DNA of 28,819 nt from the NCBI RefSeq assembly GCF_027158485.1, contig NZ_JAMKYJ010000016.1. One strand, 5' to 3'. Positions 8,213 through 16,414 of this stretch are shown piece after piece. Position 1 is the first letter of the stretch; each line of letters starts with the position of its first letter. The position numbers and the translations under genes were made by a program. Source of the stretch: Oxalobacter formigenes. Lineage in GTDB: Bacteria > Pseudomonadota > Gammaproteobacteria > Burkholderiales > Burkholderiaceae_D. The notes beneath the pieces were generated by a model, which was not told where the DNA came from, ran no database searches, and was given only the letters and a program-made list of their open reading frames with translations.

Positions 8213-9025
8213 ATGGCAAGCTATCTTCAGGAACGCAAAACCGTTACAGGCAATACGCTGGCGGCTCTTTACAAAAAACAGGAAAAAATCACAATGCTGA
8301 CTTGTTACGATGCCAGTTTTGCATCGCTGATGGATCTCTGCGGGGTGGAAATTCTCCTGATCGGCGATTCGCTTGGCATGGTCTGTCAGGGCAAGGATTC
8401 AACGCTTCCGGTTTCCATAGAAGAAGTCGCCTATCACACCGAATGTGTTGCAAATGGCAATAAAACGGCCATGATCGTGGCCGATATGCCTTTCGGCACG
8501 TATCCCACTCCGGAAGCCGCCTATGAAAATGCGGCTGAACTGATCAAGGCCGGTGCCCATATGGTCAAAATCGAAGGCGGCAGATGGCTGGAGGATACGA
8601 TACGCTTTTTGACTGAACGTGCTATTCCGGTATGCGGCCACCTTGGCCTGACTCCCCAGTCGGTGCACCAGTTCGGCGGATATCGCGTACAGGGCAAAAC
8701 CGAGGAAGATGCGGAACGTATTATTGAAGACGCAAAGATTCTTCAGGACGCGGGTGCCAGTATTTTCGTTCTTGAAGCGATTCCTTCTCAATTGGGCAAA
8801 AGAGTAACCGAGGCCATATCGGTTCCAACCATCGGTATTGGCGCCGGGCCTGATTGTTCAGGTCAAGTTCTGGTCATGCACGATATGCTGAACGTTTATC
8901 CCGGTAAAAAAGCGCGATTTGTCCGTAATTTCATGGAAGGGCAAACGACCATCGAAGGCGCCATCAAGGCGTATGTCGCCGCTGTAAAGGATGGAACATT
9001 CCCTGCAGAAGAACATTGTTTCTGA
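8213..9025 (+). CDS. panB: 3-methyl-2-oxobutanoate hydroxymethyltransferase
   Basis: First committed enzyme of pantothenate, hence coenzyme A, synthesis: it transfers a hydroxymethyl group from 5,10-methylene-tetrahydrofolate to 2-oxoisovalerate. The 270-residue product has MLTCYDASFA, the metal-binding GDSLGM with D52, GAHMVKIEGG and the C-terminal TIGIGAGPDCSGQVLVMHD, all diagnostic. AAGGA lies 9 bases before the ATG. A strong terminator follows at 9041. CoA supply matters here because oxalate is degraded as a CoA thioester. panC is not adjacent. Confidence 0.96.
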   Translation: MASYLQERKTVTGNTLAALYKKQEKITMLTCYDASFASLMDLCGVEILLIGDSLGMVCQGKDSTLPVSIEEVAYHTECVANGNKTAMIVADMPFGTYPTPEAAYENAAELIKAGAHMVKIEGGRWLEDTIRFLTERAIPVCGHLGLTPQSVHQFGGYRVQGKTEEDAERIIEDAKILQDAGASIFVLEAIPSQLGKRVTEAISVPTIGIGAGPDCSGQVLVMHDMLNVYPGKKARFVRNFMEGQTTIEGAIKAYVAAVKDGTFPAEEHCF

Positions 9026-9040
9026 CATGAAAAAAAATAA

Positions 9041-9067
9041 ATAAAGCCGACATCATGTCGGCTTTAT
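9041..9067 (+). terminator. Rho-independent terminator after panB
   Basis: Perfect stem AAAGCCGAC / GTCGGCTTT with loop ATCAT, preceded by A-rich and followed by TTTAT sequence, starting 15 bases after the panB stop. Confidence 0.8.
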
Positions 9068-9182
9068 CTATTTCTGAAATTCATCTGACTTCTTTCTTTG
9101 TGTCCAATTCGGCCTCTTGAATAATCGCTTTACATCCTCATCTAAATCAGGAAACGCTTACAGTCAAATACAGGAGAACGCC

Positions 9183-9392
9183 ATGCAAATCAGTGCACGC
9201 AATCAGCTCGAAGGTATCGTTCGATCTATCAAGGAAGGCCCAATCAATTCAGAAGTTCAAATCGAAATCGCGCCGGAAATCATGATCACAGCTCAAATCA
9301 CGACATCTTCGGTCAAACGACTGCAACTGGCTATAGGAAAACCGGCATACGCGCTTATTAAAGCTGATTCAGTCATGGTGGGAGTGGATTAA
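9183..9392 (+). CDS. Molbindin (Mop/TOBE-domain molybdate-binding protein)
   Basis: A 69-residue single TOBE/Mop domain: ISARNQLEGIV at the start, the central SEVQIEIAPEIMITAQITTSSVK and the end KPAYALIKADSVMVGVD are typical of molbindins, which assemble into cytoplasmic oligomers that store or buffer molybdate. The frame extends up to a TTG at 9117, but the ATG at 9183 has AGGAG at ideal spacing and matches the family start. No modABC transporter is in the window. A role serving a molybdenum or tungsten enzyme is possible but only inferred. It converges with the carbonic anhydrase gene, 15 bases apart, with no terminator visible. Confidence 0.9.
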   Translation: MQISARNQLEGIVRSIKEGPINSEVQIEIAPEIMITAQITTSSVKRLQLAIGKPAYALIKADSVMVGVD

Positions 9393-9407
9393 CTACCCGA
9401 CGCTATC

Positions 9408-10121
9408 TCAAGGCATACCGATTGGCCGCTCTTTTGGAGGGTCGGTTTCGTAATGGGCAAGACTTTCCGCTTTTTTGGCATGCAATTCTTCCATTGAGCT
9501 GATTGTCATGCCCAGATCACGGATCAGGCCGTCATGAACGCCATAAACCCAACCGTGGACGGTCAGTTGCTGACCGCGATTCCATGCGTCCTGAACAATA
9601 GTCGTCTGGCAAACATTGGCAACCGATTCGATAACGTTCAACTCACACAGGCGATCGTATTTCACCCTTGGAGGCAAGGTATCGCCAAGGTATTTTTCAT
9701 GTTTTTGATGAACGTCCTGAACATGACGCAACCAGTTGTCAGCCAGACCGACACGCTGACGCATCATGGCAACGTGAACACCCGAACAATCATAATGGCC
9801 TGTCACCATAATATGGCGAACCCTGACGACATCCACTGCAAATTGCATAACGGAGAGACAGGAGAGATCGGTATATGACACGACATTGGCCACATTTCGA
9901 TGAACGAAAATATCACCCGGCAGCAGATTGGTAATCTGGGTCGAAGGAACACGACTGTCTGAACAACCGATCCAGAAATATTTTGGCAACTGTTGTGTTA
10001 CCAGACGTGAAAAATAGGCAGGATCGTCTTCAACCATTTGAGCTGCCCATTCTTTATTGCGCTCAAACAGTTGTTTTAGTTCAATATCCAGTGGATCGTA
10101 TTCATTAAATTTATCTGGCAT
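9408..10121 (-). CDS. can: Beta-class carbonic anhydrase
   Basis: Interconverts CO2 and bicarbonate in the cytoplasm. The 237-residue product has the zinc and catalytic residues of the beta class: C53, D55 and R57 in CSDSRVP, then H109 and C112 in GHYDCSGV. Most relatives have GHYGCGGV, so D111 and S113 are mild departures that leave the ligands intact. AAGAGAG precedes the ATG. In an organism that releases CO2 from oxalyl-CoA, this enzyme could supply bicarbonate for carboxylations; that link is inferred from context. Confidence 0.94.
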   Translation of the reverse strand: MPDKFNEYDPLDIELKQLFERNKEWAAQMVEDDPAYFSRLVTQQLPKYFWIGCSDSRVPSTQITNLLPGDIFVHRNVANVVSYTDLSCLSVMQFAVDVVRVRHIMVTGHYDCSGVHVAMMRQRVGLADNWLRHVQDVHQKHEKYLGDTLPPRVKYDRLCELNVIESVANVCQTTIVQDAWNRGQQLTVHGWVYGVHDGLIRDLGMTISSMEELHAKKAESLAHYETDPPKERPIGMP

Positions 10122-10164
10122 GTCGGCTCTCTTGAAATTTAGAAATCGTTATCGGCAGGTTTAA

Positions 10165-10974
10165 TCACATCAGGCTATTTTTCAAATCTTTTAACCACTT
10201 TTTCGCGTCCAAACCATACTTTTCGCTGATTTGCACAGCGCGGGCGTTCAAATCGTCAATCTTCAATTCGGGTTTTTTCCTGAAAGCAAGCGCGACGACA
10301 TTGCCTTCCTTGCTTGGTGACAGGCAAATGACCTCCGCAAATGTTTTCTTCATGGCGTCTATATTTTTCTCATAACTGGGATGATCGCCAAACAAATTGA
10401 CTGTCATCATTCCATTAAAAACGAGACATTGCTTGCATGCCGCATAGAACTCAGGTGTATCAAGAACAGGGCCTTTTGCCGTTGCATCGTATAAATCAAC
10501 ATGCAAAACGTCAAAATGATTGAAATTGTGCTCATCTTGCACGAAGTTCATGGCATCCATTTCCAAAATACCCAATCTTTCATCGGGTTCAGGTACAGCG
10601 AACATGGAATGGGCAACAGCGATCACATCCGGATTCAATTCAACGGCTGTAACGATACTATCGGGAAACTCGTGATAACAGAATTTGGTTAATGAACCGG
10701 CACCCAGACCCAGTTGTGCAATAGAACGGGGATTCAGATTGAAAAGCAGCCATGCCATCATTTTCCGGCTGTATTCCAGCTCGAGCCAGTTCGGTTTTCT
10801 CAAACGCATGGCACCCTGAATCCATTCAGTTCCGAAATGGAGATAGCGCACGCCACCTTGTTCTGAAAGGGTAACTGGGGCGTATCTGATTTTACGCGTC
10901 CTGGTTTTTTTGATTCCATCGACAGGAGGTCGGAGTGACTCTTCCTTTTCAATAGACTTTCGTTTAAGAAGCAT
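10165..10974 (-). CDS. Spermidine synthase-like SAM-fold protein
   Basis: A Rossmann-fold protein of the spermidine synthase/methyltransferase superfamily. It has motif I as QLGLGAGSLTKF, the acidic loop AVELNPDVI, ILEMDAMNFV and the HVDLYDAT segment where polyamine synthases carry the catalytic aspartate. It lacks the long N-terminal beta domain of true SpeE, so polyamine synthesis is not assured. The start is uncertain: the frame is open to 11073 (a TTG), with ATGs at 11028 and 10974, none with a good ribosome binding site. I chose 10974 (MLLKRKS) because the sequence before it is hydrophobic and not family-like. It lies between carbonic anhydrase and oxc on the same strand but is separated from oxc by a terminator. 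Confidence 0.8.
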   Translation of the reverse strand: MLLKRKSIEKEESLRPPVDGIKKTRTRKIRYAPVTLSEQGGVRYLHFGTEWIQGAMRLRKPNWLELEYSRKMMAWLLFNLNPRSIAQLGLGAGSLTKFCYHEFPDSIVTAVELNPDVIAVAHSMFAVPEPDERLGILEMDAMNFVQDEHNFNHFDVLHVDLYDATAKGPVLDTPEFYAACKQCLVFNGMMTVNLFGDHPSYEKNIDAMKKTFAEVICLSPSKEGNVVALAFRKKPELKIDDLNARAVQISEKYGLDAKKWLKDLKNSLM

Positions 10975-11153
10975 GATTTGACCGATGATCCGGACAACAT
11001 TCGAAACGGTTTGATTATCCCGTTTCATGGAAAAAAAAGCCAGCTTTAAAAATGTGTTTATGGCAATTTTCAATAAAAAAGAATGTTTCTCGTGGCTTAA
11101 ATCTGCTTTTCCGCTCTGAATACTTCAATTTTTCCTGTTTATAAACTGCAAGG

Positions 11154-11190
11154 TAAAAAAATGCCCTTCAAGTAAACTTGAAGGGCATTC
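11154..11190 (-). terminator. Rho-independent terminator of oxc
   Basis: Perfect 12-bp stem ATGCCCTTCAAG / CTTGAAGGGCAT with loop TAAA. On the minus strand it runs into seven T residues (A-tract 11155-11160 and on). It lies about 50 bases after the oxc stop. Confidence 0.9.
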
Positions 11191-11202
11191 GAACACTTTA
11201 TG

Positions 11203-11222
11203 TGACCGGTCGTAACCGGTCA
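11203..11222 (-). other. Second hairpin just after the oxc stop codon
   Basis: Perfect inverted repeat TGACCGGT-CGTA-ACCGGTCA, only 15 bases after the oxc stop and 13 bases before the terminator stem. It has no T-tract, so it is not itself a terminator. A position between stop and terminator fits an mRNA 3'-stabilising hairpin or a protein-binding palindrome. Confidence 0.6.
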
Positions 11223-11237
11223 TCAAAGTTGGGCTAA

Positions 11238-12944
11238 TTATTTCTTGCCAACTTTACTTACAACGTTCAGGCTCTTGATACGGCCAGATTCGACACCAGC
11301 GTCTGGATCGATCATCGCGTTGATCAGGCATGGTTTGCCGGAAGCAACAGCTTCTTCCAGAGCAGCTTTCAGTTCTGCTGGAGTATTGGCAACATAACCT
11401 TTACCGCCAAATGCTTCCATCATCATGTCGTAACGACCACGGGTCAGACGGGTACAGGAGATAACGCCTGGTTGTGGATCTGCTTCGTTACCTTTATAGA
11501 TACCACCATTGTTCATGATGATAACGGTAACTGGCAGGTTGTAACGGCAGATGGTTTCCAGTTCCATACCGGAGAAACCGAATGCGCTATCGCCTTCAAC
11601 AGCGATAACCGGTTTGCCGGTAACAGCAGCTGCAGCAACGCAGTAGCCCATACCAATACCCATAACACCCCAGGTACCGGAGTCAAGACGTTTGCGTGGT
11701 TTCAGCATGTCAACAATCATACGAGTGTTGTCGAGTGCATTAGCGCCTTCGTTAACCAGGGAAATATCCGGATTTGCCAGCATGAAGTCACGAACAACGC
11801 CCAGGGAATTGGAGTAGTTCATCATTCCGGATGGGGTTTCGGCAGTCATCTTGCCAGCCAGTTTGGCTTTGTTGCCGTCAACTTTGGCTTTCAGAGCGCC
11901 GGTCCATTCAGCGTCAGCTTTTGGAGCGCCTTTCAGTGCTTTGCGGAGCAGGGAAACGGCGGACTTGATGTCACCAACAACTGGTGCAGCGATAGGCTGG
12001 TTGCTGTCCATTTCGTTAGCCTGGATGTCGATCTGAACGTATTTCTTCAGTTCGTCGCCCCAGGTTTTGCCTTTACCGTGCTGCATCAGCCAGTTCAGAC
12101 GAGCGCCGATCAGTACGCAAACGTCACACTGTGCCAGTGCGAAAGCACGGGTTGCAGCAGCGGATTGTGGATGGTTGTCAGGCAGCAGGCCTTTAGCCAT
12201 ACCCATTGGCAGGAATGGGATGCCGGTTTCTTCAACCAGTGCGCGGATTTCGTCGTCGCATTGTGCGTATGCAGCGCCTTTACCCAGCATGATAACTGGA
12301 CGTTTGGCGTTCTTGATCAGGTCAGCAGCGCGAGCGATAGCGTCTTCAGCAGGAATCTGTGCCGGAGCTGGATCGATTGGTTTGAAGAGCAGTTTGTTAG
12401 CTTCTTCTACAGAAATGGTCTGACCGAACAGTTTTGCTGGCAAGTCAACGTAAACACCACCTGGACGTCCGGATACAGCGGTGCGAACTGCACGAGCGAT
12501 ACCGATTGGAATGTCTTTGATGCTGTTGATACGGAAAGAAGCTTTGCAGTGTGGACGTGCAACATTCATCTGATCCATTTCTTCGTAATCGCCCTGTTGC
12601 AAATCGACGATTTCACGTTCACTGGAACCGCTCAACAGGATCATTGGGAAGCAGTTGGTGGTTGCATGAGCCAGGGAAGTCACGCCGTTCAGGAAGCCAG
12701 GGGCGGAAACGGTCAAGCAAACGCCAGGTTTTCCTTCGATGTAACCGGCGATAGAAGCTGCATAACCTGCGTGTTGTTCGTGACGGAAGCTGTAAAAACG
12801 CTGACCGTCATCTTGCCACATACGAGCCAGGTTCGTGATAGGAATGCCGACAACACCATACATGGTATCGATGTCATTCATTTTCAGGGCATCGATCAAA
12901 ACATGAAAGCCATCAGTCAACTCTACATTGTCGTCGTTACTCAT
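11238..12944 (-). CDS. oxc: Oxalyl-CoA decarboxylase
   Basis: Thiamine diphosphate enzyme that converts oxalyl-CoA to formyl-CoA and CO2, consuming a proton; it is the energy-yielding step of oxalate catabolism together with OxlT. The 568-residue product has the full length of the O. formigenes enzyme and all residues named from its structure: E56 (TPP activation), Y120 and E121, GDSAF (451-455) to NN (478-479) of the TPP motif, Y483, S553 and R555. AAGAAAGG precedes the ATG at good spacing. The gene is monocistronic: a terminator follows and an array of FNR-like palindromes lies upstream. The partner gene frc is not next to it. Codon choice is strongly biased and free of rare codons, as for a very abundant protein. 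Confidence 0.98.
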
Positions 12945-12998
12945 GAGTAATACCTTTCTTTGGTTGGTTTTGATAAACGTTGTTTAACGTCAATTCCG

Positions 12999-13004
12999 AG
13001 TATG
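12999..13004 (-). promoter_or_regulatory. Candidate -10 box of oxc
   Basis: On the minus strand, CATACT within GGCATACTC, 55 bases upstream of the oxc ATG. The centre of the nearest TTGAC-N4-GTCAA palindrome (13034.5) is 33 bases upstream of the centre of this hexamer. That is the geometry of a class II FNR/CRP promoter, with the activator centred near -41.5. No good -35 box is present, as expected for such promoters. The start site has not been seen directly. Confidence 0.5.
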
Positions 13005-13027
13005 CCGCATACCCTTTAAAAATCCCG

Positions 13028-13113
13028 TTGACCTAGGTCAATTTGGCACCATTGACATAAGTCAATTTGACTTCATTGACCTAGATCAATCCGGCAATAT
13101 TGATTCAGGTCAA
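13028..13113 (-). promoter_or_regulatory. Four FNR/CRP-type palindromes, 24-bp period, upstream of oxc
   Basis: TTGACCTAGGTCAA (13028-13041, perfect), TTGACATAAGTCAA (13052-13065), TTGACCTAGATCAA (13076-13089) and TTGATTCAGGTCAA (13100-13113). Each begins exactly 24 bases after the previous one. All fit TTGA(C/T)-N4-(G/A)TCAA, very close to the FNR/ANR consensus TTGAT-N4-ATCAA. They lie 84-169 bases upstream of the oxc start. An oxygen- or signal-responsive Crp/Fnr-family activator is the obvious candidate; its identity is inferred. Confidence 0.75.
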
Positions 13114-13432
13114 TTTAAACAAATCCGCCTGAATACAAATGAAATGCATCTGAAAATTTCACTGCCGGAAAATTGTCCATACAGCATTAAAAACCATAGA
13201 TTCATTGCATTACACCCAATTTGGAAAAGTAAGGAATAGCCGGGATACCGGCGGCAAAAATGGATTCCAAAACCACATGAGATCTTTGGAGATGTCTGGC
13301 ACACCGGAAGTAGGGAAAACACGTGCCGTCAATATATTCCTGATTGCCACAGAGGAAGGACATCTCATCTTGCTCAGCAAAGATCAGGGAGCAAAAAGTC
13401 AGCTGACTGATGACACGGATTTTCTTCTTTTA
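13114..13432. other. Intergenic stretch between the oxc control region and the PAP2 gene
   Basis: About 320 bases with no convincing gene. A plus-strand frame is open from 13205 to 13510, running into the 3' end of the PAP2 gene. Its middle (NIFLIATEEGHLILL) looks protein-like, but there is no ribosome binding site and I cannot assign it. No terminator for the PAP2 gene is evident here. Confidence 0.4.
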
Positions 13433-14002
13433 TCACAGATAACGTTTTTTCAGACTGAAAAGAACGTTGTTTGCCAGCCACGCACTGAATGCTCCGATAG
13501 CGAATCCTGACACAACGTCAAACGGGAAATGCATTCCCAGATTGATCCGCGACAGTCCGACCCACACTATATATATGAGCAGAATTGCTTTCAGCATGAT
13601 CTTGTTCGTTCTCATCCAGAATGTGGCGGCTATCAGCATGGCGAAAGCCGAATGGCCACTTGGAAAACTGTATGGTGAATCCGGTATTTCCCATGAATGA
13701 ACGACATATGAACCGAAGACAACTGAAGGTCTCGGCATATGCAATCCGAACTTCAGGACTGTTACAAGGATGCCCGTGATGATATAGCCGACCAAAAGCA
13801 AAAACACTATTTCGGATATCTGTATTTTTCTGAATCCGGGAATGGCTATTTTCCGCATCGGAAAAAACAGTCCGGCCACGAGAAAAAGAGGAAGCACCCA
13901 GAACATATTGAAAAAATTGCCCAGCACCGTTCCGACATTCATAAAAATGTCGAGGGATGGATATCGGTATTGATTGATGATACAAAAAAGAAAATTATTC
14001 AT
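13433..14002 (-). CDS. PAP2-family membrane phosphatase
   Basis: A 189-residue membrane protein of the PAP2 (phosphatidic acid/undecaprenyl-pyrophosphate phosphatase-like) superfamily. It carries the three catalytic motifs: K-x6-RP in KFGLHMPRP, PSGHS with the catalytic histidine, and SRINLGMHFPFDVV with the second histidine. Several hydrophobic helices surround them. Likely substrates are lipid phosphates or pyrophosphates; family members include PgpB and LpxE-like enzymes, and the sequence does not decide among them. The frame extends to 14095, but the ATG at 14002 has AGCAGG upstream and the earlier residues are not membrane-like. Its 5' end faces the tRNA-Arg gene. Confidence 0.85.
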   Translation of the reverse strand: MNNFLFCIINQYRYPSLDIFMNVGTVLGNFFNMFWVLPLFLVAGLFFPMRKIAIPGFRKIQISEIVFLLLVGYIITGILVTVLKFGLHMPRPSVVFGSYVVHSWEIPDSPYSFPSGHSAFAMLIAATFWMRTNKIMLKAILLIYIVWVGLSRINLGMHFPFDVVSGFAIGAFSAWLANNVLFSLKKRYL

Positions 14003-14149
14003 TAGCCTGCTGCTTGTCTCTTCTGAGCCGGTTTCAATTGAATCAGAACAGTTAGTATTTATATGCCCAAACAGATGTTGATTTTGATGCAGCAAAGAAT
14101 TGAAAAAAAATTTGTTTTTAAAAATTTCAAACGCCGTTTATCAAACTCA

Positions 14150-14179
14150 TTGTCTGCAAACCTTTTCTGATGCTATAGT
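14150..14179 (+). promoter_or_regulatory. Promoter of tRNA-Arg
   Basis: TTGTCT at 14150-14155 and TATAGT at 14174-14179, 18 bases apart, place transcription start about 6 bases before the tRNA. Confidence 0.55.
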
Positions 14180-14191
14180 TGCTAGTTCGGT

Positions 14192-14266
14192 GTCCCCGTA
14201 GTTCAATGGATAGAACGAGTTCCTCCTAAGAATTAGATGTCGGTTCGATTCCGGCCGGGGATACCA
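14192..14266 (+). tRNA. tRNA-Arg (anticodon CCT)
   Basis: A full cloverleaf can be drawn: acceptor GTCCCCG / CGGGGAT, D stem GTTC / GAAC, anticodon stem AGTTC / GAATT with loop CTCCTAA (anticodon CCT, reading AGG), T stem GTCGG / CCGGC with loop TTCGATT, discriminator A and an encoded CCA. It is a single-copy tRNA between the PAP2 gene and uup. No integrated element is seen at its 3' end. Confidence 0.95.
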
Positions 14267-14495
14267 ATCATCCGCGCCAATCTGCACCTGTGTTTGATAT
14301 CACTCTATCGTTCATGCATTCAAGCGGTAACCACTAAACATCTCAAATGCTTTTCAACAGGACAGTAAACGCCCGTGTCCCGGAGTGTTATGACGCATAT
14401 TGACCCACGCAAATAATTTTCCGGACTATATCTGCAAAATACTTGCCGTTACAATACCGTTCTCACCCATTCGCACGATTACCGTTTAATTCACT

Positions 14496-16409
14496 ATGGC
14501 TCTTATTACGCTCTCAGACGCTCAACTCGCTTTCGGTCATTTTCCCATGCTGGATCATGCGGAATTTTCTCTTGAAGAAGGCGAGAAAGTCGGCCTGATC
14601 GGACGCAATGGCACGGGTAAATCCTCATTGCTTCAGATACTCGCAGCAAAAGCGCACCTTGACGATGGCATTTTACAGGTACAAAACGGTTTGCAAATAG
14701 CCTACGTGGAGCAGGAACCATATTTTCCGCCGGAACAAACCGTTTATGAAGCCGTTGCCTCCGGATTGTCCGACGTTCAGAAACTGCTGGCAGATTATGA
14801 AACATTGACCGCGACACTCGGCCAGAATGACGATTCAAGGACACTTGAACGACTTCATGAATTGCAAACCCGTCTTGACGCTGCTGATGCATGGAATCTG
14901 AATAACCGGGTTGAAACCATTTTAAACCGCCTTTCCTTAAACAGAACAGATAAAGTCGGCACTCTTTCGGGCGGCTTGCACAAAAGAGTCGCGCTGGCTC
15001 AAGGCCTTGTCAGCTCACCCGACGTTCTCATACTGGACGAACCGACCAATCATCTCGATTTTGAATCCATTCTCTGGCTTGAAGAATTGTTGAAAGAATT
15101 TCGCGGCAGCCTTATTTTCATTACGCATGACCGCCGCTTTCTGGATCATATTGCGACCCGAATTGTAGAACTTGACCGTGGAAAGCTTTTGTCGTTTCCG
15201 GGTAATTTCAGCAGTTACAAAACCACAAAAGCGGAACAGCTTGCAGTCGAAGAAGTGGAAAATGCCAAATTCGACAAATTTCTGGCACAGGAAGAAGTCT
15301 GGATCAGAAAAGGCGTGGAAGCGCGCCGTACCCGCAACGAAGGACGTGTCCGCAGGTTGGAAGCCCTGCGACTTACCCGCTCTGGCCGCCGGGAACATCA
15401 GGGACAAGTAAAGATGGACGTGTCCCTTGGCGAACGTTCCGGGAAACTGGTTACCGAACTGACGGATGTGTCGAAATCATTCGGAGACAAGACTATTGTG
15501 AAAGCGTTTTCCGAAACGATTCTTCGTGGCGACAAGATCGGCATTATCGGTCCCAACGGCATCGGCAAAACAACTCTTCTGAAAATGATTCTCGGAGAAC
15601 TTGCTCCCGATTCAGGCAATATCCGGCTTGGCACAAAGCTTCAAGTCGCTTATTTCGACCAGATGCGCGCACAACTGGATGATGAAGCCAGTCTGATCGA
15701 CACCATTTCGCCCGGCAGTGAATGGGTGCAAATCGGCGAGCAGAAAAAACACGTCATGAGTTATCTTTCCGATTTTCTCTTCACACCTGAACGCGCGAGA
15801 TCGCCGGTCAAATCCCTGTCGGGAGGAGAAAGAAACCGGCTTTTGCTGGCTCGTCTTTTCGCGCGTCCTGCCAACGTTCTGGTTCTGGATGAACCTACAA
15901 ACGACCTTGATATCGATACACTTGAATTGCTGGAAGAACTGCTGGAAGAATACAGCGGAACGGTTTTCCTTGTCAGCCATGACCGCGCCTTTCTCGACAA
16001 TGTCGTCACACAGGTTATTGCAGCTGAAGGAAACGGTATCTGGCGCGAATATATCGGCGGTTATAGCGACTGGGAAAAACAACGTCCTGCCCCGCTCGTT
16101 GACGAATCTGTGAAAAAAACAACGGAAAAAGAACCACCTGCCCCCGAGGCAAAAAAAGAAATGTCAGGCACGGCAAGACGAAAAAAACTGAGTTACAAGG
16201 ATCAGCGGGAACTGGATGAGCTTCCCGGTAAAATTTCAGCGCTTGAAAATGAACAAGACCAGATTTCCACACGCCTGAACGACCCGGAGCTTTATAAAAA
16301 AGATGCGTCTGAAGGTAAACGCCTTAACCAGCGTTTTGTCGAAATCGAGGAAGAGCTGATGAATTGCATGGTCCGCTGGGAAGAACTCGAAGCCAAAACG
16401 AAAGATTGA
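14496..16409 (+). CDS. uup: ABC-F family ATPase, Uup-like
   Basis: A 637-residue soluble protein with two ABC ATPase domains and no membrane segment, the ABC-F plan. First domain: Walker A GRNGTGKSS, signature LSGGLHKRVALAQ, Walker B LILDEPTNHLD. Second: GPNGIGKTT, LSGGERNRLLLAR, LVLDEPTNDLD. A charged linker and a C-terminal coiled coil (about residues 560-635) match Uup rather than EttA, and E. coli Uup is almost the same length. Uup proteins act on the ribosome or on branched DNA; the exact role is unsettled. Only weak Shine-Dalgarno sequence is seen. It converges on murJ with 5 bases between the stop codons and no terminator. Confidence 0.92.
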   Translation: MALITLSDAQLAFGHFPMLDHAEFSLEEGEKVGLIGRNGTGKSSLLQILAAKAHLDDGILQVQNGLQIAYVEQEPYFPPEQTVYEAVASGLSDVQKLLADYETLTATLGQNDDSRTLERLHELQTRLDAADAWNLNNRVETILNRLSLNRTDKVGTLSGGLHKRVALAQGLVSSPDVLILDEPTNHLDFESILWLEELLKEFRGSLIFITHDRRFLDHIATRIVELDRGKLLSFPGNFSSYKTTKAEQLAVEEVENAKFDKFLAQEEVWIRKGVEARRTRNEGRVRRLEALRLTRSGRREHQGQVKMDVSLGERSGKLVTELTDVSKSFGDKTIVKAFSETILRGDKIGIIGPNGIGKTTLLKMILGELAPDSGNIRLGTKLQVAYFDQMRAQLDDEASLIDTISPGSEWVQIGEQKKHVMSYLSDFLFTPERARSPVKSLSGGERNRLLLARLFARPANVLVLDEPTNDLDIDTLELLEELLEEYSGTVFLVSHDRAFLDNVVTQVIAAEGNGIWREYIGGYSDWEKQRPAPLVDESVKKTTEKEPPAPEAKKEMSGTARRKKLSYKDQRELDELPGKISALENEQDQISTRLNDPELYKKDASEGKRLNQRFVEIEEELMNCMVRWEELEAKTKD

Positions 16410-16414
16410 AGAAG

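Noticed and set aside
9117..9182. N-terminal extension of the molbindin from a TTG
   Set aside because: The ATG at 9183 has AGGAG at ideal spacing and matches the family start; the extension has no domain-like sequence.
11472..12950. 492-codon plus-strand open frame opposite oxc
   Set aside because: It is in exact antisense register to oxc and its composition (many Cys, His, Trp, Phe) is not protein-like; it is explained by codon bias in oxc.
14003..14095. 31-residue N-terminal extension of the PAP2 phosphatase
   Set aside because: The extension is polar and unlike the family, while the internal ATG at 14002 has an AGCAGG ribosome binding site.
14192..14495. Possible integration site of a mobile element at tRNA-Arg
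   Set aside because: No direct repeat of the tRNA 3' end, integrase or foreign gene is seen on either side; flanking genes are housekeeping.
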